34,380 nt of DNA from CAURNT01 sp963526495 (GCA_963526495.1 CAURNT010000011.1:1-34380); one strand, 5' to 3'; counted from the stretch's first letter, positions 27,566 to 34,380 are shown. Numbers and translations: made by a program. The notes: generated by a model from the letters alone, not told the origin.

Positions 27566-28315
27566 TTAACCTTCATAACCTAATTTTTTAGATATTTTTT
27601 TAGTACATTCCTTTACCTTTTCAACATAAAAACTCTTAGGAATTGTATCATCAAGAGGTATTGATATACTTATAGCTCCTACAACCTCTTTTTTATCATT
27701 AAATATAGCAGAACCTATACAATATAGTCCTAATTCATATTCTTCATATTCAACAGAATATCCATTTTTCTTGATTAATTTCAAATTATCTATAAGAGTA
27801 TCTAAATTCACTATAGTTCTTGCAGTATATTTAATAATTTCAGTTTGATTCCAAATATTTTCAACATCTTCTAATGTAGAATTAGATAATATAGCTTTAC
27901 CAGCTGCTGTACAATGCATAGGAGCTCTTCTTCCTATTTTTGACCATTCCATAATATGTGAACTATTTTCAGGAGAAAACTTATCTATGTATAAAATTTG
28001 ATTACCATCACGTATAACCAAATGTATAGTTTGATTAGTTTCAACAGCAAGTTTTGTGATATAACTTTTTGCCGGTTGAGCAAAATCAATACTTTGTACT
28101 ATTCTATTACCAACTCTAAACATTTTATAAGTCAATGAGTATTGACCTTTTTTATTTTGTTTAACATATCCATTTTCTTTTAAAGAATGTAATATACGAA
28201 AAGCTGTAGTTTTATTAAGTTTACTTTTTTTACAAATTTCAGATAAAGGAATATTATTCCCTCTTGAAAGTATCTCCAATAAATTCATAGCTCTATCTAT
28301 AGATTGTACTATCAT
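27566..28315 (-). CDS. IclR-family transcriptional regulator
   Basis: 249 residues, standard length. The N-terminal winged helix (about 5-65) has NLLEILSRG, SEICKKSKLNKTTAFRILHSL and the wing ENGYVKQNKKGQYSL. The effector domain (80-245) carries the typical RRAPMHCTAAGKAIL and later VGAISISIP. The ligand cannot be told. It follows brnQ by 50 bases in the same direction, so it may control the operon or answer to a product of it. Confidence 0.92.
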   Translation of the reverse strand: MIVQSIDRAMNLLEILSRGNNIPLSEICKKSKLNKTTAFRILHSLKENGYVKQNKKGQYSLTYKMFRVGNRIVQSIDFAQPAKSYITKLAVETNQTIHLVIRDGNQILYIDKFSPENSSHIMEWSKIGRRAPMHCTAAGKAILSNSTLEDVENIWNQTEIIKYTARTIVNLDTLIDNLKLIKKNGYSVEYEEYELGLYCIGSAIFNDKKEVVGAISISIPLDDTIPKSFYVEKVKECTKKISKKLGYEG

Positions 28316-28365
28316 TTAAAAACCTCCAATTTAAAAAAATATTTATACTAGTAAAATAAATAATT

Positions 28366-29667
28366 TTATTTTTTAATAAAATACAGTCTTTTTCTAATAA
28401 TCAATAAAATATATAAAGTAAATGTAGGTATAAACCAAGCAAATTCATATTTACTAAAAGGAATATAACTAAGAATAATATTTATTACTTCTAAATTAAC
28501 TCCTAATTTAGGTAATATAGAAAGCAATGAAAAAGAACATACCATATAAGTTGTATATCTATATACTAAAATATCCCCATCAAATATTTTATCAGTTAAC
28601 GTCAAGAAAATTATCCATATAGTTATAGGATTCATCAGTAATAATAAAGGTATTGTAAAACTTAATATATTATTAAGTCCAAAAATTGAAACTATTGTAG
28701 AAACAATAGTCCACAATAATAACCATTTATAATAACTTATTTTACTATTTTTTTTATAATAAAACTCACTAATACATGTTAATAAAGATATACATATAGA
28801 ACTACAAGCTATGGTAAATACTACTGCCAATAAAACAAAACCAAATTCACCAAAAACATAATAAGTAATCTCACTTAAAATATCTGCACCATTTTTAGTA
28901 TTAGGAAACATTCTAGCCGTTGAACTCCCAAGAAAAGCTATCATTGAATAGATACTAAATAATGCTATACCTGCCAATATACTAGATTTAACAATATATT
29001 TTCTTATACTTCTATCATCTTCAATCCCTTTATACCTTAAATTCATTTGTAAAATAACACCAAAAAGTACAGCTGTAAGAGCATCTAAAGTACTATAACC
29101 ATCTAGAAAACCTTGTAATAAAGGTAATTTAGAATACTTTTCTAAAGGAGGTGTAAAACTTGATACCCCTTTAATAATCGTCCCCAAAAATATTATTAAT
29201 ATCAATGTAAATAATACTGGAGTAAGATATTTACCTAATTTAGTAACCAAATGATTAGGTGTTAAACAAAGTATATATATTATAGAGAAAAAAACTATAC
29301 TATATATAACTCTTATCATAATTTTATCCCCAACATTTTCAAAGATTATGCTATACGATGTACTAGCTGCACGTGGAACAGCAACTAAAGGTGCTATTGT
29401 TATATATAACATGCTTAAAAAAACAATAGAGAACTTTTTACCTATTTTTTCTAAAATATTTTCTATATCTCCAAATTTAGAAACTTCTATAACTCCTATA
29501 ATTGGTATAAGTACAGCTGATAGTGAAAATCCTAGTATACTTAAATAAAAATATAGTCCACTTTCTTTTCCTATTAACGGAGGGAATATTAAATTTCCTG
29601 CGCCAAAAAACATACCAAAAATCATAAAACTTATCTGTAAAAAATCTTTTTTATTTAACTTTTTCAA
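28366..29667 (-). CDS. brnQ: Branched-chain amino acid:cation symporter (BrnQ/LivCS family)
   Basis: 433 residues with about 12 membrane segments. The start region FMIFGMFFGAGNLIFPPLIG is the family signature. It takes up leucine, isoleucine and valine with Na+ or H+. The only good start is a TTG at 29667: GGAG lies six bases upstream, and the first ATG falls inside the first membrane helix. It starts 9 bases after pflA ends. A TTG start may keep expression below that of pflA. Confidence 0.92.
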   Translation of the reverse strand: MKKLNKKDFLQISFMIFGMFFGAGNLIFPPLIGKESGLYFYLSILGFSLSAVLIPIIGVIEVSKFGDIENILEKIGKKFSIVFLSMLYITIAPLVAVPRAASTSYSIIFENVGDKIMIRVIYSIVFFSIIYILCLTPNHLVTKLGKYLTPVLFTLILIIFLGTIIKGVSSFTPPLEKYSKLPLLQGFLDGYSTLDALTAVLFGVILQMNLRYKGIEDDRSIRKYIVKSSILAGIALFSIYSMIAFLGSSTARMFPNTKNGADILSEITYYVFGEFGFVLLAVVFTIACSSICISLLTCISEFYYKKNSKISYYKWLLLWTIVSTIVSIFGLNNILSFTIPLLLLMNPITIWIIFLTLTDKIFDGDILVYRYTTYMVCSFSLLSILPKLGVNLEVINIILSYIPFSKYEFAWFIPTFTLYILLIIRKRLYFIKK

Positions 29668-29676
29668 ATTTTTCTC

Positions 29677-30450
29677 CTATTTATATAATTTAGCATTAGA
29701 ACTATCTCTATTAGTTAATCTAACAGGTAATCCATAGCTAGCAAAAATATCTTCAGCCTTAACAACTTCTTCCTTAGTTGGAGTAGGTGTTTCTCTAAGC
29801 TTATATTCCTTTTTCATCAAATCCCATTTAGGTGTTCCCATCTGATGAAAAGGTAATATATCAACACGTTCTACATTTTTAAATTTAGAACAATATTTAG
29901 CCCACTCATGTAAATCTTTTTCATCATCTGAATAGCCCGGAACTAATACATATCTAAGCCATACAGGTTTTTTAATTTCTTCTAAATAATCAGCCATTTT
30001 AAGAGTTGGAGTAAGATTAACAGAAGTTAAAACTTTATACTTTATAGGGTCTATGTGTTTAATATCAAGCATTATTAAATCAGCCATTTCTATAGCTTTT
30101 TTAGATTTTTCAGTAAATATATATCCAGATGTATCTATACAAGTATGTATTCCTTCTTTCTTGCATAATTCAAACAATTCTACTATAAAATCAGATTGTA
30201 CCAATGGTTCACCACCAGATACTGTAACACCTCCACTTTTAATAAAACCTTTAACTTTCATTATTTCTTTAAAAACATCTTCGGCATTCATTAATTTATG
30301 GTAATCTTTTAAATTCCATGTATCAACATTATGGCAATACAAGCATCTTAAAGGACATCCTTGTAAGAATAAAACAAATCTTATTCCTGGACCATCTTTA
30401 GTACCAAAAGACTCAAAAGAATATATATAACCTTCTTTTTTATTTTCCAT
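29677..30450 (-). CDS. pflA: Pyruvate formate-lyase-activating enzyme
   Basis: 257 residues from the ATG at 30450, with GGAGGG five bases upstream; the open frame runs 21 codons further but passes through the promoter region. A radical SAM enzyme that makes the glycyl radical on PflB. The cluster motif is CPLRCLYC (Cys32, Cys36, Cys39), then GGVTVSGGEPLVQ, the glycine-rich SAM site, and DIKHIDPIKY. The N-terminus (GTKDGPGIRFVLFLQGCP) is typical of PflA. pflB is not next to it, which is unusual; instead it heads an operon with brnQ and an IclR regulator. Confidence 0.94.
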   Translation of the reverse strand: MENKKEGYIYSFESFGTKDGPGIRFVLFLQGCPLRCLYCHNVDTWNLKDYHKLMNAEDVFKEIMKVKGFIKSGGVTVSGGEPLVQSDFIVELFELCKKEGIHTCIDTSGYIFTEKSKKAIEMADLIMLDIKHIDPIKYKVLTSVNLTPTLKMADYLEEIKKPVWLRYVLVPGYSDDEKDLHEWAKYCSKFKNVERVDILPFHQMGTPKWDLMKKEYKLRETPTPTKEEVVKAEDIFASYGLPVRLTNRDSSNAKLYK

Positions 30451-30484
30451 ATAGGCCCTCCTATTTTTTTTGTTTAATACACAT

Positions 30485-30513
30485 ATTATATAACTAATTA
30501 TCCATTTGTGCAA
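30485..30513 (-). promoter_or_regulatory. Promoter of pflA-brnQ-iclR
   Basis: TTGCAC (30508-30513), 17-base spacer, TATAAT (30485-30490), about 35 bases before the ATG and directly after the tRNA terminator. Confidence 0.75.
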
Positions 30514-30522
30514 GTAAAAAAA

Positions 30523-30546
30523 AACTAAATACTCTTGTACTTAGTT
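30523..30546 (-). terminator. Terminator of the tRNA operon
   Basis: AACTAAGTA / TATTTAGTT (one G-T pair) with a 6-base loop, followed by nine T on the minus strand. Confidence 0.88.
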
Positions 30547-30560
30547 GAATGATTATCAAA

Positions 30561-30636
30561 TGGTGAGCCAGCAGGGGGTCGAACCCTGGACACACGGATT
30601 AAGAGTCCGTTGCTCTGCCAACTGAGCTACTGGCTC
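30561..30636 (-). tRNA. tRNA-Lys (anticodon CTT)
   Basis: 76 bases with encoded CCA. Acceptor arms GAGCCAG / CTGGCTC; anticodon loop CTCTTAA; T arm GGGTTCGACCC. Last of three tRNAs in one operon. It reads AAG, a rare codon in a genome of this composition. Confidence 0.97.
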
Positions 30637-30680
30637 ATATATTAATAAAATATATGAATAAGCTTATATTTTTATTTAAA

Positions 30681-30757
30681 TGGCGTACCTCGTAGGAGTC
30701 GAACCCGCAACCTTCTGATCCGTAGTCAGATGCTCTATCCAATTGAGCTAGAGGTAC
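30681..30757 (-). tRNA. tRNA-Arg (anticodon ACG)
   Basis: 77 bases with encoded CCA. Acceptor arms GTACCTC / GAGGTAC; anticodon stem TCTGA / TCAGA with loop CTACGGA. A34 would need TadA editing to inosine to read CGU, CGC and CGA. Confidence 0.97.
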
Positions 30758-30766
30758 AAATAAAAA

Positions 30767-30860
30767 TGGCGGACAAGGTGGGATTTGAACCCACGACTCA
30801 GGTTTATGCCCGAGTGCTTCCTTAGCAGGGAAGTGTATTCGGCCTCTCTACCACTTATCC
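30767..30860 (-). tRNA. tRNA-Ser (anticodon GCT)
   Basis: 94 bases with a long variable arm, as in class II tRNAs, and encoded CCA. Acceptor arms GGATAAG / CTTGTCC pair with one G-T pair. Anticodon loop CTGCTAA reads AGU and AGC. First gene of the tRNA operon, 20 bases after its promoter. Confidence 0.97.
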
Positions 30861-30887
30861 ACACATATCTCTTTCAAGACAATTAAC

Positions 30888-30916
30888 ATATTATCATAAT
30901 TCTATTGAATTGTCAA
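30888..30916 (-). promoter_or_regulatory. Promoter of the tRNA-Ser/Arg/Lys operon
   Basis: TTGACA (30911-30916), 17-base spacer, TAATAT (30888-30893): near-perfect. Its -35 lies against that of the coaX promoter on the other strand. Confidence 0.85.
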
Positions 30917-30933
30917 CTTTTTTTTGATAAAAT
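30905..30933 (+). promoter_or_regulatory. Promoter of coaX
   Basis: TTGAAT (30905-30910), 17-base spacer, TAAAAT (30928-30933). Transcription would start near 30940, directly before GAGGTG, so the leader is only about 10 bases. Confidence 0.6.
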
Positions 30934-30950
30934 GATACTGAGGTGATAAT

Positions 30951-31721
30951 ATGATATTAGCTTTTGATATTGGAAATACACATATTTGTCCAATTTTTTT
31001 TGATAAAAAAGGAAAAATTTTAGAAAAATTTAGAATACCAAGTAAAACTCATCTTACTGAAGATGTACTTTATTCTTTTATAAAAACCTTAGCAGACAAC
31101 AAACATATCGATCTTAATTTAATTGAAGATGTATTAATATGCTCTGTAGTTCCACATTTAGATGAAATTTTTATATATCTATCTAAAAAATATTTTAATA
31201 AAATTCCCTATATATTAAACTATGAAACTACAACAAATTTAGTACATGTAGATGATAGCAGTGAGAGAAAATTAGGTGCTGATAGGATCGCTGCAATTAT
31301 TGGTTCACAAAAAATAATTAAAGATAGACATTGTATTATAATTGATTTTGGAACTGCCATAACCTTTGAAATGATATATAATAAGAAATATCTGGGAGGA
31401 GCTATACTTCCAGGAATAGAACTTTCAATAAATGCATTATTCAAAAACACAGCAAAACTACCTAAAATAACTTTCAAGAAAGCAGACAATATATTAGCTA
31501 ACACTACAGTAGATCAAATAAATCTTGGTATATATTACGCAAATATTGGAGCTATTAAAGAATTAATAACTCAATATAAAAAACTATTCCCTGATTCTTT
31601 TGTAATCTCAACTGGTGGTCAAGGAAAAGAAATAAGTAAAGAATTAAATGAGTTTATAGATGAATATATACCAAATTTAGTGGAAAATGGTATTTTTGAA
31701 TTTTATAATTTAAATAAATAA
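30951..31721 (+). CDS. coaX: Type III pantothenate kinase
   Basis: 256 residues. It phosphorylates pantothenate in the first step of coenzyme A synthesis and, unlike CoaA, is not inhibited by CoA. DIGNTH (6-11) is the phosphate-binding loop, GADR (109-112) holds the catalytic Asp111, DFGTAIT (132-138) and GGAILPG complete the ASKHA fold. Normal length. GAGGTG lies four bases before the ATG. The only conserved gene of the window on the plus strand. Confidence 0.96.
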   Translation: MILAFDIGNTHICPIFFDKKGKILEKFRIPSKTHLTEDVLYSFIKTLADNKHIDLNLIEDVLICSVVPHLDEIFIYLSKKYFNKIPYILNYETTTNLVHVDDSSERKLGADRIAAIIGSQKIIKDRHCIIIDFGTAITFEMIYNKKYLGGAILPGIELSINALFKNTAKLPKITFKKADNILANTTVDQINLGIYYANIGAIKELITQYKKLFPDSFVISTGGQGKEISKELNEFIDEYIPNLVENGIFEFYNLNK

Positions 31722-31882
31722 TAAATACACTAAAAATGTGTACCTTTAAAAGAACATGTACCAATAAACTGGACAGAAAAAATGAAAATAGTTTGGAGGT
31801 ACATGTTCTAATCACTCCATATTTTAAAAATTTTTTAATAATAGTATATCTTAATTTTTATAAAAGTCAATTTTATTGATAT

Positions 31883-31910
31883 TTGAATATAATTATATGT
31901 TAGGTATAAT
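31883..31910 (+). promoter_or_regulatory. Promoter of the small membrane-protein gene
   Basis: TTGAAT (31883-31888), 16-base spacer, TATAAT (31905-31910), about 33 bases before the ATG. Confidence 0.6.
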
Positions 31911-31943
31911 ATATTGTACGATGAAAATAAGGAGGAAAATTTT

Positions 31944-32156
31944 ATGAGAAAAAAAGAAATTTTTAAACAAATTTTATTAATAAATATTTTTATTTATTAT
32001 TTTTATTCTTTGAAAGGAAATTTTACTATTGGACTTATGTTAACTCTTTTCTTTTCTAATTATTTAAAAAAAGAAGAAGATTTAATATTTAAAATAATAA
32101 CAATGTTTTTTACCTTATACACATTTTATTTATTATATTTAAAGATTTATAACTAA
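31944..32156 (+). CDS. Small membrane protein inside the inverted-repeat element (hypothetical)
   Basis: 70 residues from the ATG at 31944; AGGAGG lies eight bases upstream, which favours this over an ATG ten codons earlier. The sequence has two or three hydrophobic stretches (about 7-22, 25-41 and 49-68) separated by short charged links (KKEED at 42-46), and a basic start (MRKKEIFKQ). I do not recognise a family. It has a promoter and a strong ribosome site, and its stop codon lies one base before the right inverted repeat, so it appears to be cargo of the element. A small toxin, or a leader-type membrane peptide, is possible but not shown. Confidence 0.55.
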   Translation: MRKKEIFKQILLINIFIYYFYSLKGNFTIGLMLTLFFSNYLKKEEDLIFKIITMFFTLYTFYLLYLKIYN

Positions 32157-32209
32157 TATTTTTTCTATCCAGTTTGTTGGTACATGTTCTTTTGAAGGTA
32201 CATTTTTTT

Positions 32210-32350
32210 ATGGAAAGAAAAAGTAAATTCACATTAGAAGAAAGAATTTCTATGCGTAAAGATTATTTAGTAAAACAATTAAAATATATAGAATTTTACA
32301 ATAAAGTTAAAGTAAATTTAAAAAACTTCACCTTATCAAATAAGATGTAA
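32210..32350 (+). pseudogene. Possible transposase OrfA start (IS3-like) remnant
   Basis: 46 codons: MERKSKFTLEERISMRKDYL resembles the helix-turn-helix start of IS3-family OrfA proteins, which often read KSKF-LEEK. After about 20 residues the likeness fades, and the end (NFTLSNKM) lies in sequence repeated at 33871. It directly follows the right repeat of the element at 31739-32202. The likeness is short, so this is a weak call. Confidence 0.35.
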
Positions 32351-32485
32351 TTCCTTAAATTATTGATTTTAAATTTCATGTCCAGTTTGTTGGTACATGT
32401 TCTAAAGGTTTCTATTTTCATTCTTCTATCTTAATTTTATTCTTTGACCATTTTTATATATTCCTTCTTCTATAGAACCATCGTT
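32322..32485. repeat. Direct repeat, copy 1 (overlaps the end of the intact MORN gene)
   Basis: 164 bases that match 33871-34037 with five substitutions and one 3-base indel. It spans the non-coding tail and the last 20 codons of the MORN-repeat gene and includes an IS-end-like segment (TCCAGTTTGTTGGTACATG at 32384-32402). Confidence 0.85.
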
Positions 32486-33319
32486 AAAATAATATTTATA
32501 AGGTCCTTTTTCACCATTTTTATAAGTTCCTTCTTGTCTATCACCATTCTTAAAATAATGCGTATATGGTCCTTCAATTTTTCCATTTTTAAAAATAGCT
32601 TCTTCTCTACTACCATCGTTGTTATAAATTATGTATGGTCCTTCAACTTTTCCATTTTTATGAGTTCCTTCTATTCTACTGCCATTTTTAAAATAATGTG
32701 TATATGGTCCTTCTTTTTCACCATTTTGGTAAATTCCTTCTTGTCTATCACCATTTTTAAAATAATGCGTATATGGTCCTTCTTTTTCACCATTTTGGTA
32801 AGTTCCTTCTATTCTACTGCCATCGTTGCCATAATCTATATATAGTCCTTCTTTTTTATTATTTTTATAAGTTCCTTCTTGTCTATCACCATTCTTAAAA
32901 TAATGCGTATATGGTCCTTCAATTTTTCCATTTTTAAAAATAGCTTCTTCTCTACTACCATCGTTGTTATAAATTATGTATGGTCCTTCAACTTTTCCAT
33001 TTTTATGAGTTCCTTCTATTCTACTGCCATTTTTAAAATAATGTGTATATGGTCCTTCTTTTTCACCATTTTGGTAAATTCCTTCTTGTCTATCACCATT
33101 TTTAAAATAATGCGTATATGGTCCTTCTTTTTCACCATTTTGGTAAGTTCCTTTTTCTTTTATTTGACCATTTTCATAATATATCTTATATTGTCCTTCT
33201 TTCTTGTTATTTTTAACATTTTCAACATATAACATACCTTCATCAGTCCTGAATACTTTTGGCGCTGCTAAAGTATTTATTGATATAAAAAATATAAAAA
33301 ATAATAATAACTTTTTCAT
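32426..33319 (-). CDS. Secreted MORN-repeat protein (YwqK-like)
   Basis: 297 residues from the ATG at 33319, which follows GGAGAG; the 17 codons above it lie within the promoter. The signal peptide (MKKLLLFFIFFISINTLA/AP) is followed by about eleven repeats of 23 residues of the MORN_2 type, for example GPYTHYFKNGDRQEGIYQNG. Such proteins are often annotated as YwqK-family antitoxins, after the B. subtilis partner of YwqJ, but the signal peptide means export, and no toxin gene lies nearby. A surface or periplasmic scaffold is as likely. Two blocks of 288 bp inside the gene are identical, so its length probably varies between strains. Confidence 0.85.
   Translation of the reverse strand: MKKLLLFFIFFISINTLAAPKVFRTDEGMLYVENVKNNKKEGQYKIYYENGQIKEKGTYQNGEKEGPYTHYFKNGDRQEGIYQNGEKEGPYTHYFKNGSRIEGTHKNGKVEGPYIIYNNDGSREEAIFKNGKIEGPYTHYFKNGDRQEGTYKNNKKEGLYIDYGNDGSRIEGTYQNGEKEGPYTHYFKNGDRQEGIYQNGEKEGPYTHYFKNGSRIEGTHKNGKVEGPYIIYNNDGSREEAIFKNGKIEGPYTHYFKNGDRQEGTYKNGEKGPYKYYFNDGSIEEGIYKNGQRIKLR
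32521..33153. repeat. Perfect 288-bp tandem duplication inside the MORN gene
   Basis: Bases 32521-32808 and 32866-33153 are identical by eye, offset 345 bases, which is exactly five 23-codon repeats. Silent sites match as well, so the duplication is recent or kept alike by gene conversion. Confidence 0.9.
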
Positions 33320-33341
33320 AATAATTCTCTCCTTTAAAATA

Positions 33342-33370
33342 GTTATATCTAAATTATTATAATTTGTCAA
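33342..33370 (-). promoter_or_regulatory. Promoter of the MORN-repeat gene
   Basis: TTGACA (33365-33370), 17-base spacer, TATAAC (33342-33347), 23 bases before the ATG: near-consensus, so expression is likely strong. From here to 33573 I see nothing else. Confidence 0.8.
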
Positions 33371-33573
33371 TCAATACTTGATTTTATATTAGTTATTTTT
33401 TGAGGATATCCACAAATAGATAAACCCATTAAAAATAACCAATTAAAAGTAAGTTAATTTTTTTTATATAGCTATCATATCATTTTTGTTGTACTTAAAA
33501 ATTTTAATAATTAAATTATAAAACTTAGTTATAAAATAAAATTTTTCACTTTTGAATTTCTATTTAAAGTCTA

Positions 33574-33729
33574 TCATTTATCTTCAGGAAGTATCTTATT
33601 AAGAAAGACTCCAAATAATGATGCTAGTGTTAATCCTGATACTGATATATTACCATAAATATTAACTTCTCCTATACCTACACCCAAAACACATATTAAA
33701 GAAACTATCAGTAAATTTCTAGAGTAACG
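33574..33729 (-). pseudogene. Remnant of a uracil/xanthine permease (UraA-type), C-terminus only
   Basis: About 51 codons before a TGA at 33574-33576 read RYSRNLLIVSLICVLG, then ISVSGLTLASLFGVFLNK and ILPEDK. This is the C-terminal end of nucleobase-cation symporters of the UraA/PyrP group (typically SRNLIIVS, LSG-LA-I-GI-LNL-LP). Upstream the frame meets TAA at 33730-33732 and the likeness stops, so the first 350 or so codons are gone. Probably left behind by a deletion or rearrangement. The 140 bases after it (33730-33870) show no feature. Confidence 0.75.
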
Positions 33730-33870
33730 TTATATTATCAATATATTTTTTGTACATTTTTATTATAAGAATAAATAGTAATTTTTTTTAATCTTTTTTT
33801 CAATTTAATTATTTTTATAATATAATTTAAATGAAACAAAGAAAACTAAATTTGTATTTCTAATATCTCT

Positions 33871-34037
33871 AAAACTTCACCTTATCAAATAAGATGTAAT
33901 TCCTTAAATTATTGATTTTAAATTTCATGTCTAGTTTGTTGGTACATATTCTAAAGGTTTCTATTTTCATTCATCTACCTTAATTTTATTCTTTGACCAT
34001 TTTTATAAATTCCTTTTTCTTCTATAGAACCATCGTT
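33871..34037. repeat. Direct repeat, copy 2 (overlaps the end of the broken MORN gene)
   Basis: The partner of 32322-32485, 1,549 bases further on. It includes the IS-end-like segment (TCTAGTTTGTTGGTACATA) and the C-terminal codons of the second MORN gene. Confidence 0.85.
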
Positions 34038-34380
34038 GCTATAAATTATATATGATCCTACTTTTTTACTATTTTTATATGTTCCTTCTTCTTTTATTTG
34101 ACCATTTTCATAATATTCTTTATATGATCCATCTATTTTATTATTTCTATAAGTTACTTCTTCACTTATTTGACCATTTTTATAATATTCTTTATATGGT
34201 CCATCTATTTTATTATTTCTATAAGTTGCTTCTTCTTTTATTTGACCATTTTCATAATATTCTTTATATGGTCCTTCAAGTTTTCCATATCTATAAGATC
34301 CTTCTTTACTTATTTGACCATTTTAATAATATTCTATATAAAGTCCTTCAATGTCCCCATATATAAAAGTTCCTTCTTCA
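33975..34380 (-). pseudogene. Second MORN-repeat gene, with a premature stop (runs off the window)
   Basis: The minus frame ends at a TAG (33975-33977) after the same final residues as the intact gene (YKNGQRIKLR). At least six 23-residue repeats are visible, of a different flavour: GPYKEYYENGQIKEEATYRN. A TAA at 34323-34325 stands where the neighbouring repeats have AAA for the Lys of YYKNG, a single A-to-T change. No ATG follows it in frame, so the visible part would not be translated. It continues past the right edge, and an upstream truncated product cannot be excluded. Confidence 0.8.

Larger units (their letters stand above)
31739..32202. mobile_element. 464-bp inverted-repeat element carrying a small membrane-protein gene
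   Basis: The ends are 45-base inverted repeats that match at 42 positions: 31739-31783 begins TGTACCTTTAAAAG and 32158-32202, read on the minus strand, begins TGTACCTTCAAAAG; both continue AACATGTACCAA and AAACTGG. The last seven bases of each inner edge are AAAAAAT. TG...CA ends and a tail like CTGGACAG recall IS3-type termini. Inside are a promoter, a ribosome site and a 70-codon gene, but no transposase. No target duplication is visible at the edges. Just inside the left end, 31798-31809 is a 12-base inverted copy of 31751-31762, which might also serve as a coaX terminator. Confidence 0.65.

Noticed and set aside
31751..31809. Inverted repeat AGAACATGTACC / GGTACATGTTCT as an ordinary coaX terminator
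   Set aside because: The 35-base loop and the lack of a T run make this weak. The arms belong to the IS-end-like repeat family, though a termination effect is not excluded.
32444..33232. Plus-strand open frames over the MORN gene
   Set aside because: They are the complement of the 23-codon repeats; the minus frame has a promoter, a ribosome site and a signal peptide.
34052..34366. Plus-strand open frame with repeats of FYYFYKLLL type
   Set aside because: Complement of the second MORN gene; no ribosome site.
32426..34380. Evenly spaced repeats that could be taken for a CRISPR array
   Set aside because: The period is 69 bases, equal to 23 codons, and the repeats translate without break into MORN units; no repeat-spacer pattern and no cas genes.

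Overview
The window is very AT-rich chromosomal DNA from a bacterium with an outer membrane but many Firmicute-like housekeeping genes. It has two-partner secretion, a beta-barrel-like surface protein, MurJ, MltG, a SpoIID-type protein, type III pantothenate kinase and a zinc-free L33. This fits the Fusobacteriota, most likely the Leptotrichiaceae (Sneathia/Streptobacillus-like). The placement is inferred from gene content and composition only. Nearly all genes are on the minus strand; coaX and the small genes after it are on the plus strand.

Layout. (1) 1-6.6 kb: a two-partner secretion operon, a TpsB pore followed by a giant TpsA exoprotein that leaves the window at base 1. (2) 6.6-14.3 kb: a tightly overlapping six-gene operon, two PerM-family permeases, mltG, a SpoIID-domain lipoprotein, tilS and ftsH, closed by a terminator. 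(3) 14.4-16.8 kb: a TrmN6-like methyltransferase, uppS and cdsA (isoprenoid carrier and phospholipid precursors), closed by a terminator. (4) 16.8-20.9 kb: a formate/nitrite channel as a single gene, then ribF-scpA-murJ. (5) 21-22.6 kb: a SAM methyltransferase with a regulatory domain. (6) 22.6-25.1 kb: rpmG, tRNA-Trp, secE, nusG, rplK, rplA, with the same 47-bp leader in front of both rplK and rplA. (7) 25-27.4 kb: a frameshifted YhcG-type nuclease gene and an outer-membrane-like protein. (8) 27.5-30.5 kb: pflA-brnQ-iclR. (9) 30.5-31.7 kb: a tRNA-Ser/Arg/Lys operon diverging from coaX through back-to-back promoters. (10) 31.7-34.4 kb: a recombined accessory region with a 464-bp inverted-repeat element carrying a small membrane-protein gene, a possible transposase remnant, a secreted MORN-repeat gene with a perfect internal 288-bp duplication, a uracil-permease relic and a second, broken MORN gene.

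Linked functions: uppS, cdsA, murJ, mltG and the SpoIID protein belong to envelope and peptidoglycan building, and the secretion system and barrel protein to the cell surface. pflA and the FocA-type channel point to mixed-acid fermentation through pyruvate formate-lyase, although pflB is not here. The least ordinary observations are a helical module that appears three times inside the TpsA exoprotein, the duplicated probable L1 operator, the TA-dinucleotide frameshift in yhcG, and the repeat-driven MORN locus with its inverted-repeat cargo element.
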